A stretch of 41,141 nucleotides of DNA from Oscillospiraceae bacterium (lineage in GTDB: Bacteria; Bacillota; Clostridia; Oscillospirales; Oscillospiraceae). Both the position numbers and the translations under genes were made by a program. Of the stretch, positions 28,904 to 37,485 are shown in pieces. Every line of letters begins with the position of its first letter. Within the stretch, counting starts at the first letter, position 1. The stretch lies in contig JABUSQ010000128.1 in NCBI GenBank assembly GCA_021442665.1, positions 1 through 41,141 on the forward strand, written 5' to 3'. Under the pieces are notes generated by a model. The model was not told the DNA's origin and did not search any database. It saw nothing but the letters and a program-made list of their open reading frames with translations.

Positions 28904-29311
28904 TCAGCGAAGCTGAACTATCTCAAATTTTATGGGGTTTTTTCTCTTGCTTATGCGCTGATACACCACCACTGCGGCAACGGCTGCAGCGAAAAATCCG
29001 AAGCTTATGAGTATACTCAGTCCCTCGCCCAGTGAATAATGCGCAGCCACGGCATACCCGATGAAGAGCATAATCAAGGGCACGATATACAGGAGAAAGG
29101 CCGCTCCGAAAATCCTTGAGGACAGAGATTCAATGACCACCTTTTCCCCTCTTCTGGCATTTATCGTATTTTTTGCAAAGGCCTTCAGCTCATTCTGAAA
29201 CGCGCAGCTTTCGCAGTTTCCGCAGTTGCTTCCGCAGGCAGTACCACGGGTAACCACTACCTCTGCCATGCCGTTATTCAGAACTTTTGTTACAACAGCA
29301 TCCTGAGTCAT
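28904..29311 (-). CDS. RseC/MucC-like (SoxR-reducing system) membrane protein
   Basis: 135 aa; Cys cluster CGSNCGNCESC followed by two predicted TM helices. Confidence 0.82.
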   Translation of the reverse strand: MTQDAVVTKVLNNGMAEVVVTRGTACGSNCGNCESCAFQNELKAFAKNTINARRGEKVVIESLSSRIFGAAFLLYIVPLIMLFIGYAVAAHYSLGEGLSILISFGFFAAAVAAVVVYQRISKRKNPIKFEIVQLR

Positions 29312-29321
29312 ACAGCTTCTC

Positions 29322-30581
29322 CTAATCCTTAACTATTGTCAGCACGACCTTGACTTCTCCAACAGCACCGACATTGCTCACACCGGCAACTTCCACAGTT
29401 CCGTTTGCCCTTATCTGCCCCGTAGTCGTGCCGTAATCGGCAAGATCCACAATGATTGACACGTCCTCAGAGGATATGGAGTTAAGAACGCTCTCATCAG
29501 GAGCCCTCAGTGTAACATCCACATATTCGGAATTAATAACGGCATTGTAGCCGGGAGAGCAGTTTTTGCAGGAAATATTGGTTACCTTCATAGTTCTGAG
29601 CTTTACTTCCCCGAGTTCAATCCTGACCACAGCCTCTGTAACACCGGTGATGTTCTCCACTCCCTCGTCAAGAACAATGGGGAAGCTCTGCTCATAGGCT
29701 TCATTAAAGGATGCAAGGTCTACGGTGCCGAGAACTATTTCGGTCATATCATCAATTAGTCTTGTATCGCCCGTAATAATTATCGTGCCGGGCTCTATGC
29801 TTATCACACAGTCCTCCTCAGTGTAGCCGCCTCCGGGTATGATATTCACGGCAAGCGGAAGCTCTCTGGTCTTCATGATTGGCTGGGTTACAGTAACCTT
29901 ATCCACTGACAGCTTGAGCCCGGAGACTGAAATCTCCTCTCCGCTCTTGCTCATGAGAGTAAATGCTTCATCCACTGTGAAGCTTGCGTTTATCTTAACG
30001 CCCTCGCCGAAGGATACCCACGCGTAGTCGATATCGGACAGAAGATTCTCCGGTCCCTCCACGGTAATTGTCTCCGGTTCAAACACCAGCTCATCTGCAA
30101 CACAGCCGTCGGCAATGCTGCCCTCAAAGCTTCCCTTCACCGGGACGCTTATCTTTGCGTTCTTCACAACGGAAAACTTTATGGTATCCGGCGATCTGCT
30201 GACAACGGTGAAATCATTTTCATTTACATAAGCCGGAAACACGAGGTCATACGCCCAGGCAAAATCATCGGGCTGGGATATCTTGCTTACGTCCAGAACA
30301 GCCTTGATATCCGATGCGCTTAGTCTGCTGAGAGTGGTTCTGTCACCCTTCAGGGTAACATTCACATACATATTGTCCACATTTGTGACAGCGAGGTTTT
30401 TCTGGGTCAGAAGACTGCTCTCACCCTCGAATTCGACCTGAACACCAGAAAACTTCTTCTCCATGGTGTAACCGTCAAGCCCTGAAACATAAGACCAGAT
30501 TATCAGGGAAATAAGCAAAGAAATGATTGCCCAGAAAACCTTACTGTCGTAGATTTTTCTAAATCTCTTGTTTTCTTTCAT
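29322..30581 (-). CDS. cdaR: CdaR-like YbbR-domain regulator of diadenylate cyclase
   Basis: 419 aa; single N-terminal TM (VFWAIISLLISLIIWSYVSG) and YbbR-like repeats; directly downstream of cdaA. Confidence 0.88.
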   Translation of the reverse strand: MKENKRFRKIYDSKVFWAIISLLISLIIWSYVSGLDGYTMEKKFSGVQVEFEGESSLLTQKNLAVTNVDNMYVNVTLKGDRTTLSRLSASDIKAVLDVSKISQPDDFAWAYDLVFPAYVNENDFTVVSRSPDTIKFSVVKNAKISVPVKGSFEGSIADGCVADELVFEPETITVEGPENLLSDIDYAWVSFGEGVKINASFTVDEAFTLMSKSGEEISVSGLKLSVDKVTVTQPIMKTRELPLAVNIIPGGGYTEEDCVISIEPGTIIITGDTRLIDDMTEIVLGTVDLASFNEAYEQSFPIVLDEGVENITGVTEAVVRIELGEVKLRTMKVTNISCKNCSPGYNAVINSEYVDVTLRAPDESVLNSISSEDVSIIVDLADYGTTTGQIRANGTVEVAGVSNVGAVGEVKVVLTIVKD

Positions 30582-31447
30582 TTCTTCACCTTCAGATTTT
30601 CCTTAATGCGGCTTATAATCTCACCGGTTTTTTTGCCTGCAGGTTCATCCTCCACAAGTTCTCTGCGGAGAAGCTTGTCAAAGGTATCTCTGTTGAGATT
30701 TCGCTTGAGCATACCCTCTTCTGCCACGGATATAGCACCCGTCTCCTCGGAAACTATGATAACAAGAGCGTCGGACTGCTCACTTACGCCGATGCCCGCT
30801 CTGTGGCGCATACCGAGGTCCCTGCTGAGATTTGTCTTGTTTGTAAGAGGAAGCACACAGCCCGCTGCGGCTATCCTTCCGTTTCTTATTACCAGTGCGC
30901 CGTCATGCAGAGGTGCTTTGGGATAGAAAACGTTTTTCAGAAGCTCCGCAGTAATATCGGCGTCAATGACGGTACCCGTGGTTATTATGTCATTAAGCTT
31001 TAAATCCCTCTCGAAAATTATGAGAGCACCGGTCTTGGTTGCAGACATCTGCTCACATGCAAGCACGGTCTGTGTTATCGCCGCTTCAAGCTCGGATACA
31101 TTCTTCAGCCTTGAGGAGAACAGTCCATAGAAGAAGGTACTGCTTCCAACTTTGGCGAGAAGCTTACGAAGCTCGGGCTGGAAAATGATAACAAGCGCAA
31201 TAAGACCTATCTCCACTGCCTTCCTCAATATGTAATTGATCATGGTCAGCTTCAGAACACCGGACAGCCACAGCATAACGAGCACAAGAACTATGCCCCT
31301 TGCAAGATTGTTGGAGCCTGTCTTTCTTATGATGCCGATAATCTTGTATATCAGATAAGCGACTATCAGAATGTCAATGATATCATTGAGCTGTATCGTT
31401 GCCAGATAGTCGAACCCTCTTACAAAGAAATCCAAAAATCCCTGCAT
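30578..31447 (-). CDS. cdaA: Diadenylate cyclase CdaA
   Basis: 289 aa; N-terminal TM helices; DAC motifs LHDGALVI and MRHRAGIGVSEQ. Confidence 0.96.
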   Translation of the reverse strand: MQGFLDFFVRGFDYLATIQLNDIIDILIVAYLIYKIIGIIRKTGSNNLARGIVLVLVMLWLSGVLKLTMINYILRKAVEIGLIALVIIFQPELRKLLAKVGSSTFFYGLFSSRLKNVSELEAAITQTVLACEQMSATKTGALIIFERDLKLNDIITTGTVIDADITAELLKNVFYPKAPLHDGALVIRNGRIAAAGCVLPLTNKTNLSRDLGMRHRAGIGVSEQSDALVIIVSEETGAISVAEEGMLKRNLNRDTFDKLLRRELVEDEPAGKKTGEIISRIKENLKVKK

Positions 31448-31522
31448 AAAAAACTCCTTGAGCTTTCCCCGTAAATACTAAAATTGTCTCTCTGTACTTG
31501 CGAGCATACTTTTTATCAATAT

Positions 31523-31551
31523 ATTATAAATCAAAGTGCGGGAAAAGGCAA
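31523..31551 (-). promoter_or_regulatory. sigmaA promoter upstream of cdaA
   Basis: TTGCCT-17-TATAAT on the minus strand, ~75 nt upstream of the cdaA ATG. Confidence 0.75.
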
Positions 31552-31691
31552 TTGCTAAAAAGTTTATTTTCTATGAACAATCACGTTTTCATGAGCGTTA
31601 CCTTTGCGGTACGTAAATATTATCCGTTATAAAGTCCGGGGAGCTTAAACGCGGAAGTCCTGTGTTAGATTCGTTACACTGCTTCGGTATA

Positions 31692-31724
31692 AAAAAAGTA
31701 ACAGACTCGGCCTGTTACTTTTTT
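31692..31724 (-). terminator. Intrinsic terminator of ispF (overlaps its stop codon)
   Basis: Minus AAAAAAGTAACAG-GCCGAGT-CTGTTACTTTTTTT. Confidence 0.85.
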
Positions 31725-32191
31725 CGTTCTATTATGGCAACCGCATGGGCAGCGATGCCCAGTCCCTCGCCGGTGAAGCCCAGCTTTTCCTCGGTAGTGG
31801 CTTTGACGCTGACGCAGTCAGGGACGATATTCATTGCCTCCGCCAGAATAACCCGCATTTTTTCGATATACGGAGCAAGCCTGGGTCGCTGCGCTATGAC
31901 CGTTGAATCCACATTGCCTATTTCATACCCGGCAGAATCCAACACCTCGCAGACCTTTTTCAGCAGCAGGATGCTGTCTGCGCCGAGAAATGCGTCATCA
32001 TTATCGGGAAACAGCTTGCCTATATCGCCCAGAGCAGCAGCACCTAAAAGTGCATCCATTATCGCATGGGTGAGTACGTCTGCATCGGAATGTCCGTCCA
32101 GCCCCTTTTCAAAGGGAATATACACGCCGCCGATAATAAGCCTCCTGCCCTCAGCAAGGCGGTGTACATCGTAACCGTGTCCTATTCTCAC
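31715..32191 (-). CDS. ispF: 2-C-methyl-D-erythritol 2,4-cyclodiphosphate synthase
   Basis: 158 aa; [41 protein letters not shown]. Confidence 0.96.
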   Translation of the reverse strand: MRIGHGYDVHRLAEGRRLIIGGVYIPFEKGLDGHSDADVLTHAIMDALLGAAALGDIGKLFPDNDDAFLGADSILLLKKVCEVLDSAGYEIGNVDSTVIAQRPRLAPYIEKMRVILAEAMNIVPDCVSVKATTEEKLGFTGEGLGIAAHAVAIIERKK

Positions 32192-32922
32192 ATCAGCATA
32201 CCCCTGTCTGCAAGTATTTTTTCCGCCGCGTAGATATCATGTACGGTGGTGAGCTTTATATTGTTGCGTTCACCCTCTACCACGGTCACCTTAAAGCCCA
32301 CAGCCTCCACTGCGGAGCAGTCGTCAGTCACGGGCATAGCTTTATCAATAACCTTTGTCAGTGCACCCTTAATAAGGTCGGCATCGAACACCTGCGGAGT
32401 CTGCATGAGAACAACCAGTTCTCTGTCGGGAGTAGCGGTGACCTGTCCCTTTTTATTCAGTATGCGAACCGTATCCGTGGCACTTACAGCAGGTGCAGCG
32501 GCACCGTTCTGCCGTGCGGAAGAAACGATTCTCTCTATAAGAGAGGCGGAGGGAAAGGGTCTTGCGCCGTCATGAATGGCTATCAGGGTAGAGTCCTTAT
32601 CTGCATTGCACACACCGATATACGCAGATTCAGCCCTCGTACTTCCTCCGCAGACCACACGCGTCGCTTTCGTTATGCCGTAGCTGCTGCAGATATCCGC
32701 CAGCCGCTGAATACTTTCACTTCTGGTTACCACGACTATATCATCTATCACTTCGGAGTTCTGAAACGCCATCAGGGTATACGCTATAACGGGTGCTCCT
32801 CCCAGGTCCATGAGAATTTTATCCTTCCCCATGCGCTGAGAGCTTCCTGCCGCAAGAATGACCGCAGTACACTTACTTTCCTTCTGCCCTATAAGGCTTC
32901 GTATTCTGTTTATAACGGACAT
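32188..32922 (-). CDS. ispD: 2-C-methyl-D-erythritol 4-phosphate cytidylyltransferase
   Basis: 244 aa; [42 protein letters not shown]. Confidence 0.95.
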   Translation of the reverse strand: MSVINRIRSLIGQKESKCTAVILAAGSSQRMGKDKILMDLGGAPVIAYTLMAFQNSEVIDDIVVVTRSESIQRLADICSSYGITKATRVVCGGSTRAESAYIGVCNADKDSTLIAIHDGARPFPSASLIERIVSSARQNGAAAPAVSATDTVRILNKKGQVTATPDRELVVLMQTPQVFDADLIKGALTKVIDKAMPVTDDCSAVEAVGFKVTVVEGERNNIKLTTVHDIYAAEKILADRGMLM

Positions 32923-32933
32923 AGCTTCTCCAA

Positions 32934-33410
32934 TCAGCCCATGCTTTCGCTGAGCCTTTGCTCTACCTGAGCATAGGTTAAATTTAATGCGACAACTATC
33001 TCGGAGATAAGTATCTGCTTAGCGGAGTGCAGCATTCTGCGTTCGCCCGTGGAAAGCCCCCGCTCCGAATCACGGGACATAAGTCCCTTGACTACCTCGG
33101 CAACATCCATTGGTCTTCCGCTTTTCAGCTTAACCATATTCTCCCTGTATCGTTTATTCCAATTCTGGGTCATGCTTACGTCAATGGCAGAGAATGCATC
33201 GAGGACGCCCGCAGCTTCCTCAGGGCTTATAACAGGTCTTACGCCGATGCTCTCCGATCCCTCAACGGGAACAAGCACCAGCATATCACCTACAGGCAAT
33301 CTGAGTGCATAATACTCTCGCTCGGTACCGTCAATTCTTTTAACAACAATGCTGTCTATAACCCCGGCTCCGTGCAGAGGATGCGCAATATAATCACCGA
33401 CGCTAAACAA
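32934..33410 (-). CDS. carD: CarD/CdnL family transcriptional regulator
   Basis: (M)FSVGDYIAHPLHGAGVIDSI...; probable TTG start at 33410 with SD GGAGG at 7-nt spacing; the ATG at 33416 is almost on top of the SD. Confidence 0.88.
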   Translation of the reverse strand: MFSVGDYIAHPLHGAGVIDSIVVKRIDGTEREYYALRLPVGDMLVLVPVEGSESIGVRPVISPEEAAGVLDAFSAIDVSMTQNWNKRYRENMVKLKSGRPMDVAEVVKGLMSRDSERGLSTGERRMLHSAKQILISEIVVALNLTYAQVEQRLSESMG

Positions 33411-33461
33411 AAGCATGCCTCCATTCTCAGACTTTAATATAAAACATCCTGTATAGTTATA

Positions 33462-33490
33462 ACTATACACTATATGTTTAAACATTTCAA
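33462..33490 (-). promoter_or_regulatory. carD promoter with embedded palindromes
   Basis: TTGAAA-17-TATAGT on the minus strand; 20-bp perfect palindrome TGTATAGTTATAACTATACA at 33450-33469 overlaps the -10 and expected +1; second 12-bp palindrome ATGTTTAAACAT (33474-33485) lies in the spacer. Confidence 0.65.
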
Positions 33491-33523
33491 GCAGAGAATG
33501 TTAATTATACAGCAATATCAACG

Positions 33524-33557
33524 AAAAAATGCCTGCCGATGCTTGATCGGCAGGCAT
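33524..33557 (-). terminator. Intrinsic terminator downstream of ispH::S1
   Basis: Minus ATGCCTGCCGA-N7-TCGGCAGGCATTTTTTC; 11-bp stem and T-run. Confidence 0.9.
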
Positions 33558-33576
33558 TATACTTTCAATATTTTGA

Positions 33577-35562
33577 TTACTCTTCGCTAACCTCTTCCTC
33601 TGCGGCTGCTGCGGGTGCAGGCTCTGACAGAGCACGGATGGAGAGAGATATCTTCTGCTTTTCCTCGTCAATTGCAGTAATCTTTGCCTCAACGACATCA
33701 CCCACGGAGAGAACCTCCTCGGGCTTGCCGATACGACGGTTTGCAATCTGGGAAATGTGGATAAGTCCGTCAACACCGGGGAGAACCTCTGCAAATGCGC
33801 CAAAGGGCATGAGCTTCACTACGGTAACGGATGCAACGGAGCCAACCTCGTAGGCGGACATGAACTTTGCCCAGGGGTTGCCGTCGGGATCCTTGTAACC
33901 CAGGGAAATCTTGCGCTTTTCCTTATCGAAGCTGATGACGTATACGTCAACCTCGTCGCCGACTGCCAGAACCTCTGCGGGGTTCTTGACACGGCTCCAG
34001 CTAAGCTCGGAAACATGAACCATGCCGTCGATGCCGCCGATATCAACGAATGCGCCGTAGCTGGTCATGGACTTAACGACGCCGTGATACTTCTTGCCTT
34101 CCTCAATCTCACTCCAGATGGCCTCTGCGCGCTCACGACGCTCCTTCTGGACAACAGCACGGATGGAGCCGAGAACACGCTTGCGGCTGTGATTAAACTC
34201 CACTATCTTAACACGAACCTTCTGCTTGAGAAGCTGAGACATTTCGGCATCCTTGGGAAGACCGGATTGAGAAGCGGGAACGAATACTCTTACACCCTTG
34301 ACGGAAACAACGATGCCGCCTTTGTTCTCTTCAACGACAACACCCTCGAGAATGCCGCCATTATTGGCTGCTTCCTCGACCTCGCTCCAGCTCTTTGCCG
34401 CATCAAGACGCTTCTTGGAGAGCATAGCGGTACCCTCAACGTCATTAACGCGGACAACAACAGCCTCAATAGTATCGCCTACCTTGATAACGTCTTCAAG
34501 CTTTGCACCGTCATCGGTAAACTCAGCGGTGGGGATGAAGCCGCTGTATTTGGTTCCGATATCGACACTGATCTCAGTGCCGGTAATAGCAACTACATAG
34601 CCGGTTACCTTATCTCCATTATATATAGGCTTGATGCTCTCCTCCAGCATTTCATCGAAGGAAAGCTCCTTCTCCTCTACTGCAGTCTCATCAATTTTGA
34701 TCTCTTCATTTCTGATCTCTTCGCTCATCTTATTACTTACCTCCTTAATTATCCACGACGGAGCCGAAGCTCCGGCAGTTACTCCTACGGTATGCGCAGC
34801 TTTAAGCGTGTCCATATCCAGTTCATCCGCATTGTTTATAAACTGGACATTGGCACAGGCTTCACGGCATATCTCCGCTAAATGAACGCTGTTTGCGCTG
34901 TGCTTTCCGCCGATAACCACCATTGCATCGCACTTGGCCGATAGTTTTGAGGCCTCTTCCTGTCTCGTGGACGTTGCACCGCATATTGTATCAAAGATTT
35001 CTGCGTTTGTACATCTTTTTTTTAAGAAATTCGCACATTCAGTAAAATTATTGCGAGTTTGGGTAGTCTGAATGACCATTGTTATTGCATTATCATGAAT
35101 CAGGGGGTTGTTTTCCCACCAAATTCCAAGTTCTTCAACATTTTCACAGAGCACATGGTCTCCGCACCAGCCGCAGACCGCCTCTACCTCGGGATGATTA
35201 TGCATGCCTATGATGACCACGAAGCTGCCCTTCTCGGACGCCTTGCTGACAATTTCATGGATTTTTTTGACTTTAGGACAGGTGGCGTCTATTATCTCCG
35301 CATCCCTCTCAGCAAGGGCGTCGCACACGGCCTTTGATACTCCGTGGGAGCGTATCATTACCTTTGCGCCACGGGGCAATTGGCCGGGAGAATCAATAAC
35401 CGTGAGTCCCATGGCTCCCAGCTTTGACACTACATCGTCATTATGGATGAGCTGACCAAGAGAATAAGCGGGACCGTCCTTCAGAAGCTCCTCAGCCATT
35501 TTTACGGAGCGGCTGACGCCAAAGCAGAAGCCTGCGCTCTTTGCAACAACGATCTCTCTCAT
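33577..35562 (-). CDS. ispH: Fused IspH (HMBPP reductase) and four-domain ribosomal S1-like protein
   Basis: MREIVVAKSAGFCFGVSRSV...DATCPKV...TICGATSTRQ (IspH Cys ligands), then four S1/OB repeats (e.g. GVVKSMTSYGAFVDIGGIDGMVHVSELS). Start refined to 35562. Confidence 0.95.
   Translation of the reverse strand: MREIVVAKSAGFCFGVSRSVKMAEELLKDGPAYSLGQLIHNDDVVSKLGAMGLTVIDSPGQLPRGAKVMIRSHGVSKAVCDALAERDAEIIDATCPKVKKIHEIVSKASEKGSFVVIIGMHNHPEVEAVCGWCGDHVLCENVEELGIWWENNPLIHDNAITMVIQTTQTRNNFTECANFLKKRCTNAEIFDTICGATSTRQEEASKLSAKCDAMVVIGGKHSANSVHLAEICREACANVQFINNADELDMDTLKAAHTVGVTAGASAPSWIIKEVSNKMSEEIRNEEIKIDETAVEEKELSFDEMLEESIKPIYNGDKVTGYVVAITGTEISVDIGTKYSGFIPTAEFTDDGAKLEDVIKVGDTIEAVVVRVNDVEGTAMLSKKRLDAAKSWSEVEEAANNGGILEGVVVEENKGGIVVSVKGVRVFVPASQSGLPKDAEMSQLLKQKVRVKIVEFNHSRKRVLGSIRAVVQKERRERAEAIWSEIEEGKKYHGVVKSMTSYGAFVDIGGIDGMVHVSELSWSRVKNPAEVLAVGDEVDVYVISFDKEKRKISLGYKDPDGNPWAKFMSAYEVGSVASVTVVKLMPFGAFAEVLPGVDGLIHISQIANRRIGKPEEVLSVGDVVEAKITAIDEEKQKISLSIRALSEPAPAAAAEEEVSEE
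34728..34746 (-). promoter_or_regulatory. Internal Shine-Dalgarno and ATG at the IspH/S1 junction (candidate internal start)
   Basis: Minus AAGGAGGT AAGTAATAAG ATG AGCGAAGAG; perfect 8-nt SD, 10-nt spacing, in frame with the S1 module (33577..34728). Confidence 0.55.
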
Positions 35563-36245
35563 GGCTCCACCGCCTTTGCGCCTGTCTTTTCGCTGATTAT
35601 CCCGCAAAGCATGCTGAGGCTTTCCTCGAAATCGTATTCGCTGGTGTCAAGCAGCACAGCGTCCTCCGCTACCGTCAGAGGTGCTGCGGCACGGTTTGAG
35701 TCCTGAAAGTCGCGGTTTTTCATATCCTCCGTGACCTCCTGAAGACTGCCCTTAAAGCCTTTTTCACATAGTTCCTTATATCTGCGCAATGCCCTTGCCT
35801 CAAGGCTTGCGGTGAGGAAAATCTTAACATCCGCATCGGGCAGAATGACCGTACCTATGTCTCTTCCGTCCATGATTACATTGTACTTTTTTGCCATGTC
35901 CCTCTGCATATCGATGAGAAAGCTTCTGACCTCCGGCATGGCGGACACATTTGAGGCGCACATGGATATTTCCGGCAGACGTATATCTGCTGAGACGTCC
36001 TCGCCGTTGAGAAACATTCTCTGCTCACCGGCGTCGTTATATTTAAGCTCAATCACAAGTCCGGAGAGCATGGGCAGGATAAGGCTCTTATCCTTAGTGT
36101 CAAGACCTCTTCTGCAGGCGGCAAGGCCTATTGTCCTGTACATCGCTCCCGTATCAACGTATATGAAGCCGAAATACTTTGCCGCTCTTCTGGACAGAGA
36201 GCTTTTTCCCGCTCCGCCGGGTCCGTCAATCGCAACTGATATCAT
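35559..36245 (-). CDS. cmk: Cytidylate kinase
   Basis: 228 aa; MISVAIDGPGGAGKSSLSR, VDTGAMYRTI, VIMDGRDIGTVILPDADVKIFLTAS. Confidence 0.96.
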   Translation of the reverse strand: MISVAIDGPGGAGKSSLSRRAAKYFGFIYVDTGAMYRTIGLAACRRGLDTKDKSLILPMLSGLVIELKYNDAGEQRMFLNGEDVSADIRLPEISMCASNVSAMPEVRSFLIDMQRDMAKKYNVIMDGRDIGTVILPDADVKIFLTASLEARALRRYKELCEKGFKGSLQEVTEDMKNRDFQDSNRAAAPLTVAEDAVLLDTSEYDFEESLSMLCGIISEKTGAKAVEP

Positions 36246-36255
36246 ACAAAACCTC

Positions 36256-37485
36256 TCAAAGTGAATTTGCCGCCATGTAGGCGGTTGCCCATGCTATCTG
36301 GAGATTGAAACCTCCGGTGTACGCATCGAGGTCAAGCACCTCTCCGCAGAAGTAAAGGCCGGGCACGAGCTTCGACTCCATTGTTCTGGGGTTTATCTCC
36401 TTGGTGGAAACGCCGCCCGAGGTAACTATTGCCTCATCTATAGGGCGTGTTCCCGACACAGATACGGGAAATGCCTTGAACAGCCGCAGCAGTCTCTGTC
36501 TCTGCTCACGGGTCACGGAATTGACCTTGGTTTCTCCGGGTATACCCGACAGCTCCACAAGTACCGGTATCATCGTCTTACCCGCAAGATCGCACAGAGC
36601 GTTGGCAAAGTCACGGTTCTGATACTTTTCAAAATCCCTGAGTATCCTCGCGTCCAGCTTCTTTTCATCGAGAGCGGGCTTCAGGTCTATTTCAAGTCTG
36701 TAATTCCTGTGCCCGAAATCCCGCATATGGGCGCTTGCGGATAGCACCAGAGGTCCGCTGACCCCGAAATGAGTGAACAGCATTTCGCCCAGCTCTCTGT
36801 ATATGAGTCTGTCGTCCTCAAAGGCCGACAGCGTAACGTTTTTGAGGGAAAAGCCCTGCATCTGAGCGCAGTAGTCATCATCGCTTTCCAGCGGCACAAG
36901 CGAAGGTCTGAGCGGTTTGACGGTATGTCCGAGCCGCTCCGCCTCTTTATAGCCCCAGCCGTCGGAGCCTGTCAGCGGATATGAAAGACCTCCCGTGCAT
37001 ACCACCGCCGCAGAACATTCAATTACGCCTTCATCGGTCTCAACACCGACTACCGAACCGTTATCGGTGAGGATGCGCACGGCGCTGCCGTGTATCATTC
37101 TCACGCCGTTTCTCTGCATATATCTCTGAAGGGCTCCTACAACATCGTTTGCATTGTCGGATACAGGAAATACTCTGTTTCCCCGTTCGGTTTTAAGGGG
37201 GACTCCTATGCTCTCAAAAAATGCCATGACATCCCGGGGAGGAAATCTGTTCAGAGCACTGTAGAGGAATCTCCCGTCACCCGGGATATTTGCCATCACA
37301 TCCTTGATCTCACAGTTGTTTGTGATGTTGCATCTGCCCTTGCCGGTTATTCGAAGTTTTCTGCCCATCACCCTGTTCGGCTCCAGCAGGACAACATTCA
37401 GACCTCTCGCTGCTGCAACGGCGCTGCACATCATACCCGATGCTCCACCGCCTATCACCACAGCGTCAGCCGTTTGATTTTTCAT
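36256..37485 (-). CDS. HI0933/BaiN-family flavoprotein (NAD(P)/FAD-dependent oxidoreductase)
   Basis: ADAVVIGGGASGMMCSAVAAARG...GRKLRITGKGRCNITN...TSGGVSTKEINPRTMESKLVPGLYFCGEVLDLDAYTGGFNLQIAWATAY; start refined to 37485. Confidence 0.93.
   Translation of the reverse strand: MKNQTADAVVIGGGASGMMCSAVAAARGLNVVLLEPNRVMGRKLRITGKGRCNITNNCEIKDVMANIPGDGRFLYSALNRFPPRDVMAFFESIGVPLKTERGNRVFPVSDNANDVVGALQRYMQRNGVRMIHGSAVRILTDNGSVVGVETDEGVIECSAAVVCTGGLSYPLTGSDGWGYKEAERLGHTVKPLRPSLVPLESDDDYCAQMQGFSLKNVTLSAFEDDRLIYRELGEMLFTHFGVSGPLVLSASAHMRDFGHRNYRLEIDLKPALDEKKLDARILRDFEKYQNRDFANALCDLAGKTMIPVLVELSGIPGETKVNSVTREQRQRLLRLFKAFPVSVSGTRPIDEAIVTSGGVSTKEINPRTMESKLVPGLYFCGEVLDLDAYTGGFNLQIAWATAYMAANSL

Noticed and set aside
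31553-31690. tRNA or known riboswitch upstream of cdaA
   Set aside because: No cloverleaf, CCA-type end or recognisable ydaO/c-di-AMP aptamer elements.
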